NCBI GenBank assembly: GCA_954871525.1
Contig: OX940867.1
Coordinates: 12,563,343 to 12,627,342 of the forward strand
Direction of reading: 5' to 3'
From: Parietaria judaica
Taxonomy: Eukaryota > Streptophyta > Magnoliopsida > Rosales > Urticaceae
Length of the DNA: 64,000 bases
The notes below the pieces were generated by a model, which worked only from the letters and a program-made list of their open reading frames with translations, was not told where the DNA came from and ran no database searches. Shown in pieces: positions 1 through 11,164 of this stretch (position 1 is its first letter; the number at the start of each line of letters is the position of its first letter). A program made the translations under genes and the position numbers.

Positions 1-212
1 GTGCGGCGAAATGATATTTGTGTACACTCTTCCGCCGATTTTGTGGTAAAACTACCCTTTCTTTTCACGCCAAAGAAAACGGCGCACTACAGAAGTAAAA
101 AATAAACTATTTTCACGTAAATTCTATTCATATTTTATTTTCTAAACAAAAAATAACCGTAAGAACTTTATATTTGGTACGGGCGTAAAAATAAAATCCG
201 GGCAAAAAAGGA
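1..212. other. 5S NTS, left-edge partial unit
   Basis: Spacer between unit 1 and a gene lying off the left edge. It starts 8 nt into the promoter side of that missing gene. It is AT-rich, with GC clips (gcggcg, ccgccg, cgcc, ggcg) on the promoter half and A/T runs on the terminator half. Confidence 0.95.
204..209 (-). terminator. RNA polymerase III terminator of unit 1 (representative)
   Basis: Sense-strand T6, beginning 4 nt beyond the last base of the gene. A run of at least four T on the non-template strand is the pol III stop signal. The run occurs at the same offset after essentially every gene (gene low end minus 9 to minus 4). In family G genes a C-to-T change next to the run makes it T7. 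A second T-rich stretch follows about 10 nt further on and could act as a backup. Confidence 0.9.
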
Positions 213-331
213 GGGGTGCAACACGAGGACTTCCCAGGAGGTCACCCATCCTAGTACTACTCTCGCCCAAGCACGCTTAACTTCGGAGTTCTGATGGGAT
301 CCGGTGCATTAGTGCTGGTATGATCGCACCC
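213..331 (-). rRNA. 5S rRNA gene, unit 1
   Basis: Structural RNA of the large ribosomal subunit, transcribed by RNA polymerase III. The 119-nt sense sequence runs GGGTGCGATC...GTTGCACCCC; nt 1-8 pair with 111-118 to close helix I (G1-C118, G2-C117, G3-C116, T4-A115, G5-C114, C6-G113). Box A is AAGTTAAGCGTGCTTG, with the intermediate element near 67-72 and box C (GGATGGGTGACCTCCTGGG) at about 81-99. The BamHI sequence ggatcc at nt 30-35 is nearly invariant in the array. The start is set by the conserved C-1 and by homology to plant 5S; the 3' end may be one nt longer (T120). This gene carries the array consensus, so it is the reference for the differences listed for the other units. Confidence 0.97.
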
Positions 332-360
332 GTCAACATGTGCGGCGAAATGATATTTGT
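332..360 (-). promoter_or_regulatory. 5S upstream promoter element of unit 1 (representative)
   Basis: Sense-strand positions -1 to -29. Visible elements are AAATAT at about -27 to -22 (TATA-like), a GC dinucleotide at -12/-11 and C at -1, matching the arrangement known for plant 5S genes. The same block precedes nearly all units. Exceptions: G-11 instead of C before units 15, 16 and 19; T-1 before unit 177; and a 1-nt shorter, altered -6 to -12 region before unit 167. A linked variant (C-21T with T-34C) marks the promoters of many E, L and H units and turns the element into AAATATTATTT. Confidence 0.8.
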
Positions 361-550
361 GTACACTCTTCCGCCGATTTTGTGGTAAAACTACCCTTTC
401 TTTTCACGCCAAAGAAAACGGCGCACTACAGAAGTAAAAAATAAATTACTTTCACGTAAATTCTAATCTTATTTTATTTTCTAAAAAAAAATAACCGTAA
501 GAACTTTAAATTTGGTACGGGCGTAAAAATAAAATCCGGGCAAAAAAGGA
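332..550. other. Non-transcribed spacer between units 1 and 2 (representative NTS)
   Basis: The 219-bp NTS. From the unit 1 side it holds the upstream promoter, a CGGCG...CGCCG inverted repeat enclosing the TATA-like element, a C/T-rich tract, a second small clip (cgcc...ggcg), about 100 bp of A/T-rich sequence and the T6 terminator of unit 2. The A-rich tract varies between spacers (for example ctaaacaaaaaa against ctaaaaaaaa) and accounts for the 337-339 bp period. No open reading frame or further RNA gene is seen in it. Confidence 0.9.
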
Positions 551-669
551 GGGGTGCAACACGAGGACTTCCCAAGAGGTCACCCATCCTAGTACTATTC
601 TCGCCCAAGCACGCTTAACTTCGGAGTTCTGATGGGATCCGGTGCATTAGTGCTGGTATGATCGCACCC
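551..669 (-). rRNA. 5S rRNA gene, unit 2
   Basis: C95T, G72A. Confidence 0.97.
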
Positions 670-889
670 GTCAACATGTGCGGCGAAATGATATTTGTGT
701 ACACTCTTCCGCCGATTTTGTGGTAAAACTACCCTTTCTTTTCACGCCAAAGAAAACGGCGCACTACAGAAGTAAAAAATAAATTACTTTCACGTAAATT
801 CTAATCTTATTTTATTTTCTAAACAAAAAATAACCGTAAGAACTTTAAATTTTGTACGGGCGTAAAAATAAAATCCGGGCAAAAAAGGA

Positions 890-1008
890 GGTGTGCAACA
901 CGAGGACTTCCCAGGAGGTCACCCATCCTAGTACTACTCTCGCCCAAGCACGCTTAACTTCGGAGTTCTGATGGGATCCGGTGCATTAGTGCTGGTATGA
1001 TCGCACCC
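890..1008 (-). rRNA. 5S rRNA gene, unit 3
   Basis: C117A, which removes the G2-C117 pair of helix I. Confidence 0.96.
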
Positions 1009-1226
1009 GTCAACATGTGCGGCGAAATGATATTTGTGTACACTCTTCCGCCGATTTTGTGGTAAAACTACCCTTTCTTTTCACGCCAAAGAAAACGGCG
1101 CACTACAGAAGTAAAAAATAAATTACTTTCACGTAAATTCTAATCTTATTTTATTTTCTAAAAAAAATAACCGTAAGAACTTTAAATTTTGTACGGGCGT
1201 AAAAATAAAATCCGGGCAAAAAAGGA

Positions 1227-1345
1227 GGGGTGCAACACGAGGACTTCCCAAGAGGTCACCCATCCTAGTACTACTCTCGCCCAAGCACGCTTAACTTCGG
1301 AGTTCTGATGGGATCCGGTGCATTAGTGCTGGTATGATCGCACCC
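1227..1345 (-). rRNA. 5S rRNA gene, unit 4
   Basis: C95T. Confidence 0.97.
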
Positions 1346-1565
1346 GTCAACATGTGCGGCGAAATGATATTTGTGTACACTCTTCCGCCGATTTTGTGGT
1401 AAAACTACCCTTTCTTTTCACGCCAAAGAAAACGGCGCACTACAGAAGTAAAAAATAAACTATTTTCACGTAAATTCTATTCATATTTTATTTTCTAAAC
1501 AAAAAATAACCGTAAGAACTTTAAATTTGGTACGGGCGTAAAAATAAAATCCGGGCAAAAAAGGA

Positions 1566-1684
1566 GGGGTGCAACACGAGGACATCCCAAGAGGTCACCC
1601 ATCCTAGTACTACTCTCGCCCAAGCACGCTTAACTTCGGAGTTCTGATGGGATCCGGTGCATTAGTGCTGGTATGATCGCACCC
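1566..1684 (-). rRNA. 5S rRNA gene, unit 5
   Basis: A101T, C95T. Confidence 0.97.
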
Positions 1685-1904
1685 GTCAACATGTGCGGCG
1701 AAATGATATTTGTGTACACTCTTCCGCCGATTTTGTGGTAAAACTACCCTTTCTTTTCACGCCAAAGAAAACGGCGCACTACAGAAGTAAAAAATAAACT
1801 ATTTTCACGTAAATTCTATTCATATTTTATTTTCTAAACAAAAAATAACCGTAAGAACTTTAAATTTGGTACGGGCGTAAAAATAAAATCCGGGCAAAAA
1901 AGGA

Positions 1905-2023
1905 GGGGTGCAACACGAGGACTTCCCAGGAGGTCACCCATCCTAGTACTACTCTCGCCCAAGCACGCTTAACTTCGGAGTTCTGATGGGATCCGGTGCA
2001 TTAGTGCTGGTATGATCGCACCC
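1905..2023 (-). rRNA. 5S rRNA gene, unit 6
   Basis: Consensus. Confidence 0.97.
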
Positions 2024-2242
2024 GTCAACATGTGCGGCGAAATGATATTTGTGTACACTCTTCCGCCGATTTTGTGGTAAAACTACCCTTTCTTTTCACG
2101 CCAAAGAAAACGGCGCACTACAGAAGTAAAAAATAAATTACTTTCACGTAAATTCTAATCTTATTTTATTTTCTAAAAAAAAATAACCGTAAGAACTTTA
2201 AATTTTGTACGGGCGTAAAAATAAAATCCGGGCAAAAAAGGA

Positions 2243-2361
2243 GGGGTGCAACACGAGGACTTCCCAGGAGGTCACCCATCCTAGTACTACTCTCGCCCAA
2301 GCACGCTTAACTTCGGAGTTCTGATGGGATCCGGTGCATTAGTGCTGGTATGATCGCACCC
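2243..2361 (-). rRNA. 5S rRNA gene, unit 7
   Basis: Consensus. Confidence 0.97.
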
Positions 2362-2580
2362 GTCAACATGTGCGGCGAAATGATATTTGTGTACACTCTT
2401 CCGCCGATTTTGTGGTAAAACTACCCTTTCTTTTCACGCCAAAGAAAACGGCGCACTACAGAAGTAAAAAATAAATTACTTTCACGTAAATTCTAATCTT
2501 ATTTTATTTTCTAAAAAAAAATAACCGTAAGAACTTTAAATTTGGTACGGGCGTAAAAATAAAATCCGGGCAAAAAAGGA

Positions 2581-2699
2581 GGGGTGCAACACGAGGACAT
2601 CCCAAGAGGTCACCCATCCTAGTACTACTCTCGCCCAAGCACGCTTAACTTCGGAGTTCTGATGGGATCCGGTGCATTAGTGCTGGTATGATCGCACCC
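2581..2699 (-). rRNA. 5S rRNA gene, unit 8
   Basis: A101T, C95T, as unit 5. Confidence 0.97.
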
Positions 2700-2919
2700 G
2701 TCAACATGTGCGGCGAAATGATATTTGTGTACACTCTTCCGCCGATTTTGTGGTAAAACTACCCTTTCTTTTCACGCCAAAGAAAACGGCGCACTACAGA
2801 AGTAAAAAATAAACTATTTTCACGTAAATTCTATTCATATTTTATTTTCTAAACAAAAAATAACCGTAAGAACTTTAAATTTGGTACGGGCGTAAAAATA
2901 AAATCCGGGCAAAAAAGGA

Positions 2920-3038
2920 GGGGTGCAACACGAGGACTTCCCAGGAGGTCACCCATCCTAGTACTACTCTCGCCCAAGCACGCTTAACTTCGGAGTTCTG
3001 ATGGGATCCGGTGCATTAGTGCTGGTATGATCGCACCC
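2920..3038 (-). rRNA. 5S rRNA gene, unit 9
   Basis: Consensus gene; promoter has G-6T. Confidence 0.97.
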
Positions 3039-3257
3039 GTCAAAATGTGCGGCGAAATGATATTTGTGTACACTCTTCCGCCGATTTTGTGGTAAAACTA
3101 CCCTTTCTTTTCACACCAAAGAAAACGGCGCACTACAGAAGTAAAAAATAAATTACTTTCACGTAAATTCTAATCTTATTTTATTTTCTAAAAAAAAATA
3201 ACCGTAAGAACTTTAAATTTTGTACGGGCGTAAAAATAAAATCCGGGCAAAAAAGGA

Positions 3258-3376
3258 GGGGTGCAACACGAGGACTTCCCAGGAGGTCACCCATCCTAGT
3301 ACTACTCTCGCCCAAGCACGCTTAACTTCGGAGTTCTGATGGGATCCGGTGCATTAGTGCTGGTATGATCGCACCC
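3258..3376 (-). rRNA. 5S rRNA gene, unit 10
   Basis: Consensus. Confidence 0.97.
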
Positions 3377-3595
3377 GTCAACATGTGCGGCGAAATGATA
3401 TTTGTGTACACTCTTCCGCCGATTTTGTGGTAAAACTACCCTTTCTTTTCACGCCAAAGAAAACGGCGCACTACAGAAGTAAAAAATAAATTACTTTCAC
3501 GTAAATTCTAATCTTATTTTATTTTCTAAAAAAAAATAACCGTAAGAACTTTAAATTTGGTACGGGCGTAAAAATAAAATCCGGGCAAAAAAGGA

Positions 3596-3714
3596 GGGGT
3601 GCAACACGAGGACTTCCCAAGAGGTCACCCATCCTAGTACTACTCTCGCCCAAGCACGCTTAACTTCGGAGTTCTGATGGGATCCGGTGCATTAGTGCTG
3701 GTATGATCGCACCC
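3596..3714 (-). rRNA. 5S rRNA gene, unit 11
   Basis: C95T. Confidence 0.97.
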
Positions 3715-3934
3715 GTCAACATGTGCGGCGAAATGATATTTGTGTACACTCTTCCGCCGATTTTGTGGTAAAACTACCCTTTCTTTTCACGCCAAAGAAA
3801 ACGGCGCACTACAGAAGTAAAAAATAAACTATTTTCACGTAAATTCTATTCATATTTTATTTTCTAAACAAAAAATAACCGTAAGAACTTTAAATTTGGT
3901 ACGGGCGTAAAAATAAAATCCGGGCAAAAAAGGA

Positions 3935-4053
3935 GGGGTGCAACACGAGGACTTCCCAGGAGGTCACCCATCCTAGTACTACTCTCGCCCAAGCACGCTT
4001 AACTTCGGAGTTCTGATGGGATCCGGTGCATTAGTGCTGGTATGATCGCACCC
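3935..4053 (-). rRNA. 5S rRNA gene, unit 12
   Basis: Consensus. Confidence 0.97.
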
Positions 4054-4273
4054 GTCAACATGTGCGGCGAAATGATATTTGTGTACACTCTTCCGCCGAT
4101 TTTGTGGTAAAACTACCCTTTCTTTTCACGCCAAAGAAAACGGCGCACTACAGAAGTAAAAAATAAACTATTTTCACGTAAATTCTATTCATATTTTATT
4201 TTCTAAACAAAAAATAACCGTAAGAACTTTAAATTTGGTACGGGCGTAAAAATAAAATCCGGGCAAAAAAGGA

Positions 4274-4392
4274 GGGGTGCAACACGAGGACTTCCCAGGA
4301 GGTCACCCATCCTAGTACTACTCTCGCCCAAGCACGCTTAACTTCGGAGTTCTGATGGGATCCGGTGCATTAGTGCTGGTATGATCGCACCC
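4274..4392 (-). rRNA. 5S rRNA gene, unit 13
   Basis: Consensus. Confidence 0.97.
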
Positions 4393-4612
4393 GTCAACAT
4401 GTGCGGCGAAATGATATTTGTGTACACTCTTCCGCCGAATTTGTGGTAAAACTACCCTTTTCTTTTCACGCCAAAGAAAACGGCGCACTACAGAAGTAAA
4501 AATAAATTACTTTCACGTAAATTCTAATCTTATTTTATTTTCTAAACAAAAAATAACCGTAAGAACTTTAAATTTGGTACGGGCGTAAAAATAAAATCCG
4601 GGCAAAAAAGGA

Positions 4613-4731
4613 GGGGTGCAACACGAGGACTTCCCAGGAGGTCACCCATCCTAGTACTACTCTCGCCCAAACACGCTTAACTTCGGAGTTCTGATGGGAT
4701 CCGGTGCATTAGTGCTGGTATGATCGCACCC
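4613..4731 (-). rRNA. 5S rRNA gene, unit 14
   Basis: C61T, inside box A. Confidence 0.97.
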
Positions 4732-4950
4732 GTCAACATGTGCGGCGAAATGATATTTGTGTACACTCTTCCGCCGATTTTGTGGTAAAACTACCCTTTC
4801 TTTTCACGCCAAAGAAAACGGCGCACTACAGAAGTAAAAAATAAACTACTTTCACGTAAATTCTAATCTTATTTTATTTTCTAAAAAAAAATAACCGTAA
4901 GAACTTTAAATTTGGTACGGGCGTAAAAATAAAATCCGGGCAAAAAAGGA

Positions 4951-5069
4951 GGGGTGCAACACGAGGACTTCCCATGAGGTCACCCATCCTAGTACTACTC
5001 TCGCCCAAGCACGCTTAACTTCGGAGTTCTGATGGGATCCGGTGCATTAGTGCTGGTATGATCGCACCC
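4951..5069 (-). rRNA. 5S rRNA gene, unit 15
   Basis: C95A; promoter has C-11G, losing the GC dinucleotide. Confidence 0.97.
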
Positions 5070-5289
5070 GTCAACATGTCCGGCGAAATGATATTTGTGT
5101 ACACTCTTCCGCCGAATTTGTGGTAAAACTACCCTTTTCTTTTCACGCCAAAGAAAACGGCGCACTACAGAAGTAAAAATAAATTACTTTCACGTAAATT
5201 CTAATCTTATTTTATTTTCTAAACAAAAAATAACCGTAAGAACATTAAATTTGGTACGGGCGTAAAAATAAAATCCGGGCAAAAAAGGA

Positions 5290-5408
5290 GGGGTGCAACA
5301 CGAGGACTTCCCAGGAGGTCACCCATCCTAGTACTACTCTCGCCCAAGCACGCTTAACTTCGGAGTTCTGATGGGATCCGGTGCATTAGTGCTGGTATGA
5401 TCGCACCC
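5290..5408 (-). rRNA. 5S rRNA gene, unit 16
   Basis: Consensus gene; promoter C-11G. Confidence 0.97.
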
Positions 5409-5628
5409 GTCAACATGTCCGGCGAAATGATATTTGTGTACACTCTTCCGCCGAATTTGTGGTAAAACTACCCTTTTCTTTTCACGCCAAAGAAAACGGC
5501 GCACTACAGAAGTAAAAATAAATTACTTTCACGTAAATTCTAATCTTATTTTATTTTCTAAACAAAAAATAACCGTAAGAACATTAAATTTGGTACGGGC
5601 GTAAAAATAAAATCCGGGCAAAAAAGGA

Positions 5629-5747
5629 GGGGTGCAACACGAGGACTTCCCAGGAGGTCACCCATCCTAGTACTACTCTCGCCCAAGCACGCTTAACTTC
5701 GGAGTTCTGATGGGATCCGGTGCATTAGTGCTGGTATGATCGCACCC
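5629..5747 (-). rRNA. 5S rRNA gene, unit 17
   Basis: Consensus. Confidence 0.97.
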
Positions 5748-5966
5748 GTCAACATGTGCGGCGAAATGATATTTGTGTACACTCTTCCGCCGATTTTGTG
5801 GTAAAACTACCCTTTCTTTTCACGCCAAAGAAAACGGCGCACTACAGAAGTAAAAAATAAATTACTTTCACGTAAATTCTAATCTTATTTTATTTTCTAA
5901 AAAAAAATAACCGTAAGAACTTTAAATTTGGTACGGGCGTAAAAATAAAATCCGGGCAAAAAAGGA

Positions 5967-6085
5967 GGGGTGCAACACGAGGACTTCCCAAGAGGTCACC
6001 CATCCTAGTACTACTCTCGCCCAAGCACGCTTAACTTCGGAGTTCTGATGGGATCCGGTGCATTAGTGCTGGTATGATCGCACCC
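5967..6085 (-). rRNA. 5S rRNA gene, unit 18
   Basis: C95T. Confidence 0.97.
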
Positions 6086-6305
6086 GTCAACATGTGCGGC
6101 GAAATGATATTTGTGTACACTCTTCCGCCGATTTTGTGGTAAAACTACCCTTTCTTTTCACGCCAAAGAAAACGGCGCACTACAGAATTAAAAAATAAAC
6201 TATTTTCACGTAAATTCTATTCATATTTTATTTTCTAAACAAAAAATAACCGTAAGAACTTTAAATTTGGTACGGGCGTAAAAATAAAATCCGGGCAAAA
6301 AAGGA

Positions 6306-6424
6306 GGGGTGCAACACGAGGACTTCCCAGGAGGTCACCCATCCTAGTACTACTCTCGCCCAAGCACGCTTAACTTCGGAGTTCTGATGGGATCCGGTGC
6401 ATTAGTGCTGGTATGATCGCACCC
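6306..6424 (-). rRNA. 5S rRNA gene, unit 19
   Basis: Consensus gene; promoter C-11G. Confidence 0.97.
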
Positions 6425-6644
6425 GTCAACATGTCCGGCGAAATGATATTTGTGTACACTCTTCCGCCGAATTTGTGGTAAAACTACCCTTTTCTTTTCA
6501 CGCCAAAGAAAACGGCGCACTACAGAAGTAAAAATAAATTACTTTCACGTAAATTCTAATCTTATTTTATTTTCTAAACAAAAAATAACCGTAAGAACAT
6601 TAAATTTGGTACGGGCGTAAAAATAAAATCCGGGCAAAAAAGGA

Positions 6645-6763
6645 GGGGTGCAACACGAGGACTTCCCAGGAGGTCACCCATCCTAGTACTACTCTCGCCC
6701 AAGCACGCTTAACTTCGGAGTTCTGATGGGATCCGGTGCATTAGTGCTGGTATGATCGCACCC
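6645..6763 (-). rRNA. 5S rRNA gene, unit 20
   Basis: Consensus. Confidence 0.97.
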
Positions 6764-6982
6764 GTCAACATGTGCGGCGAAATGATATTTGTGTACACTC
6801 TTCCGCCGATTTTGTGGTAAAACTACCCTTTCTTTTCACGCCAAAGAAAACGGCGCACTACAGAAGTAAAAAATAAATTATTTTCACGTAAATTCTAATC
6901 TTATTTTATTTTCTAAAAAAAAATAACCGTAAGAACTTTAAATTTTGTACGGGCGTAAAAATAAAATCCGGGCAAAAAAGGA

Positions 6983-7101
6983 GGGGTGCAACACGAGGAC
7001 TTCCCAGGAGGTCACCCATCCTAGTACTACTCTCGCCCAAGCACGCTTAACTTCGGAGTTCTGATGGGATCCGTTGCATTAGTGCTGGTATGATCGCACC
7101 C
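6983..7101 (-). rRNA. 5S rRNA gene, unit 21
   Basis: C28A. Confidence 0.97.
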
Positions 7102-7321
7102 GTCAACATGTGCGGCGAAATGATATTTGTGTACACTCTTCCGCCGATTTTGTGGTAAAACTACCCTTTCTTTTCACGCCAAAGAAAACGGCGCACTACA
7201 GAAGTAAAAAATAAACTATTTTCACGTAAATTCTATTCTTATTTTATTTTCTAAACAAAAAATAACCGTAAGAACTTTAAATTTGGTACGGGCGTAAAAA
7301 TAAAATCCGGGCAAAAAAGGA

Positions 7322-7438
7322 GAGGCAACACGAGGACTTCCCAAGAGGTCACCCATCCTAGTACTACTCTCGCCCAAGCCCGCTTAACTTCGGAGTTCTG
7401 ATGGGATCCGGTGCATTAGTGCTGGTATGATCGCACCC
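7322..7438 (-). rRNA. 5S rRNA gene, unit 22 (2-nt deletion)
   Basis: 117 nt: the 3' end reads GTTGCCTCTCC in sense, two nt short around 115-119, so helix I cannot close normally. Also C95T and T59G. Probably a pseudogene. Confidence 0.85.
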
Positions 7439-7658
7439 GTCAACATGTGCGGCGAAATGATATTTGTGTACACTCTTCCGCCGAATTTGTGGTAAAACTA
7501 CCCTTTTCTTTTCACGCCAAAGAAAACGGCGCACTACAGAAGTAAAAATAAATTACTTTCACGTAAATTCTAATCTTATTTTATTTTCTAAACAAAAAAT
7601 AACCGTAAGAACATTAAATTTGGTACGGGCGTAAAAATAAAATCCGGGCAAAAAAGGA

Positions 7659-7777
7659 GGGGTGCAACACGAGGACTTCCCAGGAGGTCACCCATCCTAG
7701 TACTACTCTCGCCCAAGCACGCTTAACTTCGGAGTTCTGATGGGATCCGGTGCATTAGTGCTGGTATGATCGCACCC
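7659..7777 (-). rRNA. 5S rRNA gene, unit 23
   Basis: Consensus. Confidence 0.97.
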
Positions 7778-7996
7778 GTCAACATGTGCGGCGAAATGAT
7801 ATTTGTGTACACTCTTCTGCCGATTTTGTGGTAAAACTACCCTTTCTTTTCACGCCAAAGAAAACGGCGCACTACAGAAGTAAAAAATAAATTACTTTCA
7901 CGTAAATTCTAATCTTATTTTATTTTCTAAAAAAAAATAACCGTAAGAACTTTAAATTTTGTACGGGCGTAAAAATAAAATCCGGGCAAAAAAGGA

Positions 7997-8115
7997 GCGG
8001 TGCAACACGAGGACTTCCCAGGAGGTCACCCATCCTAGTACTACTCTCGCCCAAGCACGCTTAACTTCGGAGTTCTGATGGGATCCGTTGCATTAGTGCT
8101 GGTATGATCGCACCC
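7997..8115 (-). rRNA. 5S rRNA gene, unit 24
   Basis: C118G (loses G1-C118 pair), C28A. Confidence 0.96.
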
Positions 8116-8335
8116 GTCAACTTGTGCGGCGAAATGATATTTGTGTACACTCTTCCGCCGATTTTGTGGTAAAACTACCCTTTCTTTTCACGCCAAAGAA
8201 AACGGCGCACTACAGAAGTAAAAAATAAACTATTTTCACGTAAATTCTATTCTTATTTTATTTTCTAAACAAAAAATAACCGTAAGAACTTTAAATTTGG
8301 TACGGGCGTAAAAATAAAATCCGGGCAAAAAAGGA

Positions 8336-8454
8336 GGGGTGCAACACGAGGACTTCCCAGGAGGTCACCCATCCTAGTACTACTCTCGCCCAAGCCCGCT
8401 TAACTTCGGAGTTCTGATGGGATCCGGTGCATTAGTGCTGGTATGATCGCACCC
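8336..8454 (-). rRNA. 5S rRNA gene, unit 25
   Basis: T59G in box A, shared with unit 22. Confidence 0.97.
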
Positions 8455-8673
8455 GTCAACATGTGCGGCGAAATGATATTTGTGTACACTCTTCCGCCGA
8501 TTTTGTGGTAAAACTACCCTTTCTTTTCACGCCAAAGAAAACGGCGCACTACAGAAGTAAAAAATAAATTACTTTCACGTAAATTCTAATCTTATTTTAT
8601 TTTCTAAAAAAAAATAACCGTAAGAACTTTAAATTTTGTACGGGCGTAAAAATAAAATCCGGGCAAAAAAGGA

Positions 8674-8792
8674 GGGGTGCAACACGAGGACTTCCCAGGA
8701 GGTCACCCATCCTAGTACTACTCTCGCCCAAGCACGCTTAACTTCGGAGTTCTGATGGGATCCGTTGCATTAGTGCTGGTATGATCGCACCC
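8674..8792 (-). rRNA. 5S rRNA gene, unit 26
   Basis: C28A. Confidence 0.97.
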
Positions 8793-9012
8793 GTCAACAT
8801 GTGCGGCGAAATGATATTTGTGTACACTCTTCCGCCGATTTTGTGGTAAAACTACCCTTTCTTTTCACGCCAAAGAAAACGGCGCACTACAGAAGTAAAA
8901 AATAAACTATTTTCACGTAAATTCTATTCTTATTTTATTTTCTAAACAAAAAATAACCGTAAGAACTTTAAATTTGGTACGGGCGTAAAAACAAAATCCG
9001 GGCAAAAAAGGA

Positions 9013-9131
9013 GGGGTGCAACACGAGGACTTCCCAGGAGGTCACCCATCCTAGTACTACTCTCGCCCAAGCACGCTTAACTTCGGAGTTCTGATGGGAT
9101 CCGGTGCATTAGTGCTGGTATGATCGCACCC
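9013..9131 (-). rRNA. 5S rRNA gene, unit 27
   Basis: Consensus. Confidence 0.97.
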
Positions 9132-9351
9132 GTCAACATGTGCGGCGAAATGATATTTGTGTACACTCTTCCGCCGATTTTGTGGTAAAACTACCCTTTC
9201 TTTTCACGCCAAAGAAAACGGCGCACTACAGAAGTAAAAAATAAATTACTTTCACGTAAATTCTAATCTTATTTTATTTTCTAAACAAAAAATAACCGTA
9301 AGAACTTTAAATTTGGTACGGGCGTAAAAATAAAATCCGGGCAAAAAAGGA

Positions 9352-9470
9352 GGGGTGCAACACGAGGACTTCCCAGGAGGTCACCCACCCTAGTACTACT
9401 CTCGCCCAAGCACGCTTAACTTCAGAGTTCTGATGGGATCCCGTGCATTAGTGCTGGTATGATCGCACCC
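9352..9470 (-). rRNA. 5S rRNA gene, unit 28
   Basis: A83G, C47T, C29G; promoter of the C-21T/T-34C type. Confidence 0.96.
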
Positions 9471-9689
9471 GTCAACATGTGCGGCGAAATAATATTTGTG
9501 TACGCTCTTCCGCCGATTTTGTGGTAAAACTACCATTTCTTTTCACGCCAAAGAAAACGGCGCACTACAGAAGTAAAAAATAAATTACTTTCACGTAAAT
9601 TCTAATCTTATTTTATTTTCTAAAAAAAAATAACCGTAAGAACTTTAAATTTTGTACGGGCGTAAAAATAAAATCCGGGCAAAAAAGGA

Positions 9690-9808
9690 GGGGTGCAACA
9701 CGAGGACTTCCCAGGAGGTCACCCATCCTAGTACTACTCTCGCCCAAGCACGCTTAACTTCGGAGTTCTGATGGGATCCGTTGCATTAGTGCTGGTATGA
9801 TCGCACCC
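9690..9808 (-). rRNA. 5S rRNA gene, unit 29
   Basis: C28A. Confidence 0.97.
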
Positions 9809-10028
9809 GTCAACATGTGCGGCGAAATGATATTTGTGTACACTCTTCCGCCGATTTTGTGGTAAAACTACCCTTTCTTTTCACGCCAAAGAAAACGGCG
9901 CACTACAGAAGTAAAAAATAAACTATTTTCACGTAAATTCTATTCATATTTTATTTTCTAAACAAAAAATAACCGTAAGAACTTTAAATTTGGTACGGGA
10001 GTAAAAATAAAATCCGGGCAAAAAAGGA

Positions 10029-10147
10029 GGGGTACAACACGAGGACTTCCCAGGAGGTCACCCATCCTAGTACTACTCTCGCCCAAGCACGCTTAACTTC
10101 GGAGTTCTGATGGGATCCGGTGCATTAGTGCTGGTATGATCGCACCA
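10029..10147 (-). rRNA. 5S rRNA gene, unit 30
   Basis: G1T at the start nucleotide and C114T (G5-C114 becomes G-U). Confidence 0.95.
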
Positions 10148-10367
10148 GTCAACATGTGCGGCGAAATGATATTTGTGTACACTCTTCCGCCGATTTTGTG
10201 GTAAAACTACCCTTTCTTTTCACGCCAAAGAAAACGGCGCACTACAGAAGTAAAAAATAAATTACTTTCACGTAAATTCTAATCTTATTTTATTTTCTAA
10301 ACAAAAAATAACCGTAAGAACTTTAAATTTGGTACGGGCGTAAAAATAAAAGCCGGGCAAAAAAGGA

Positions 10368-10486
10368 GGGGTGCAACACAAGGACTTCCCAGGAGGTCAC
10401 CCATCCTAGTACTACACTCGCCCAAGCACGCTTAACTTCAGAGTTCTGATGGGATCCGGTGCATTAGTGCTGGTATGATCGCACCC
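10368..10486 (-). rRNA. 5S rRNA gene, unit 31
   Basis: C107T, A71T, C47T; promoter G-3A. Confidence 0.96.
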
Positions 10487-10706
10487 GTTAACATGTGCGG
10501 CGAAATAATATTTGTGTACGCTCTTCCGCCGATTTTGTGGTAAAACTACCCTTTCTTTTCACGCCAAAGAAAACGGCGCACTACAGAAGTAAAAAATAAA
10601 CTATTTTCACGTAAATTCTAATCATATTTTATTTTCTAAACAAAAAATAACCGTAAGAACTTTAAATTTGGTACGGGCGTAAAAATAAAATCCGGGCAAA
10701 AAAGGA

Positions 10707-10825
10707 GGGGTGCAACACGACGACTTCCCAGGAGGTCACCCATCCTAGTACTACTCTCGCCTAAGCACGCTTAACTTCGGAGTTCTGATGGGATCCGGTG
10801 CATTAGTGCTGGTATGATCGCACCC
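10707..10825 (-). rRNA. 5S rRNA gene, unit 32
   Basis: C105G, G64A. Confidence 0.97.
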
Positions 10826-11045
10826 GTCAACATGTGCGGCGAAATGATATTTGTGTACACTCTTCCGCCGATTTTGTGGTAAAACTACCCTTTCTTTTCA
10901 CGCCAAAGAAAACGGCGCACTACAGAAGTAAAAAATAAACTACTTTCACGTAAATTCTAATCTTATTTTATTTTCTAAACAAAAAATAACCGTAAGAACT
11001 TTAAATTTGGTACGGGCGTAAAAATAAAATCCGGGCAAAAAAGGA

Positions 11046-11164
11046 GGGGTGCAACACGAGGACTTCCCAGGAGGTCACCCATCCTAGTACTACTCTCGCC
11101 CAAGCACGCTTAACTTCGGAGTTCTGATGGGATCCGGTGCATTAGTGCTGGTATGATCGCACCC
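11046..11164 (-). rRNA. 5S rRNA gene, unit 33
   Basis: Consensus. Confidence 0.97.
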
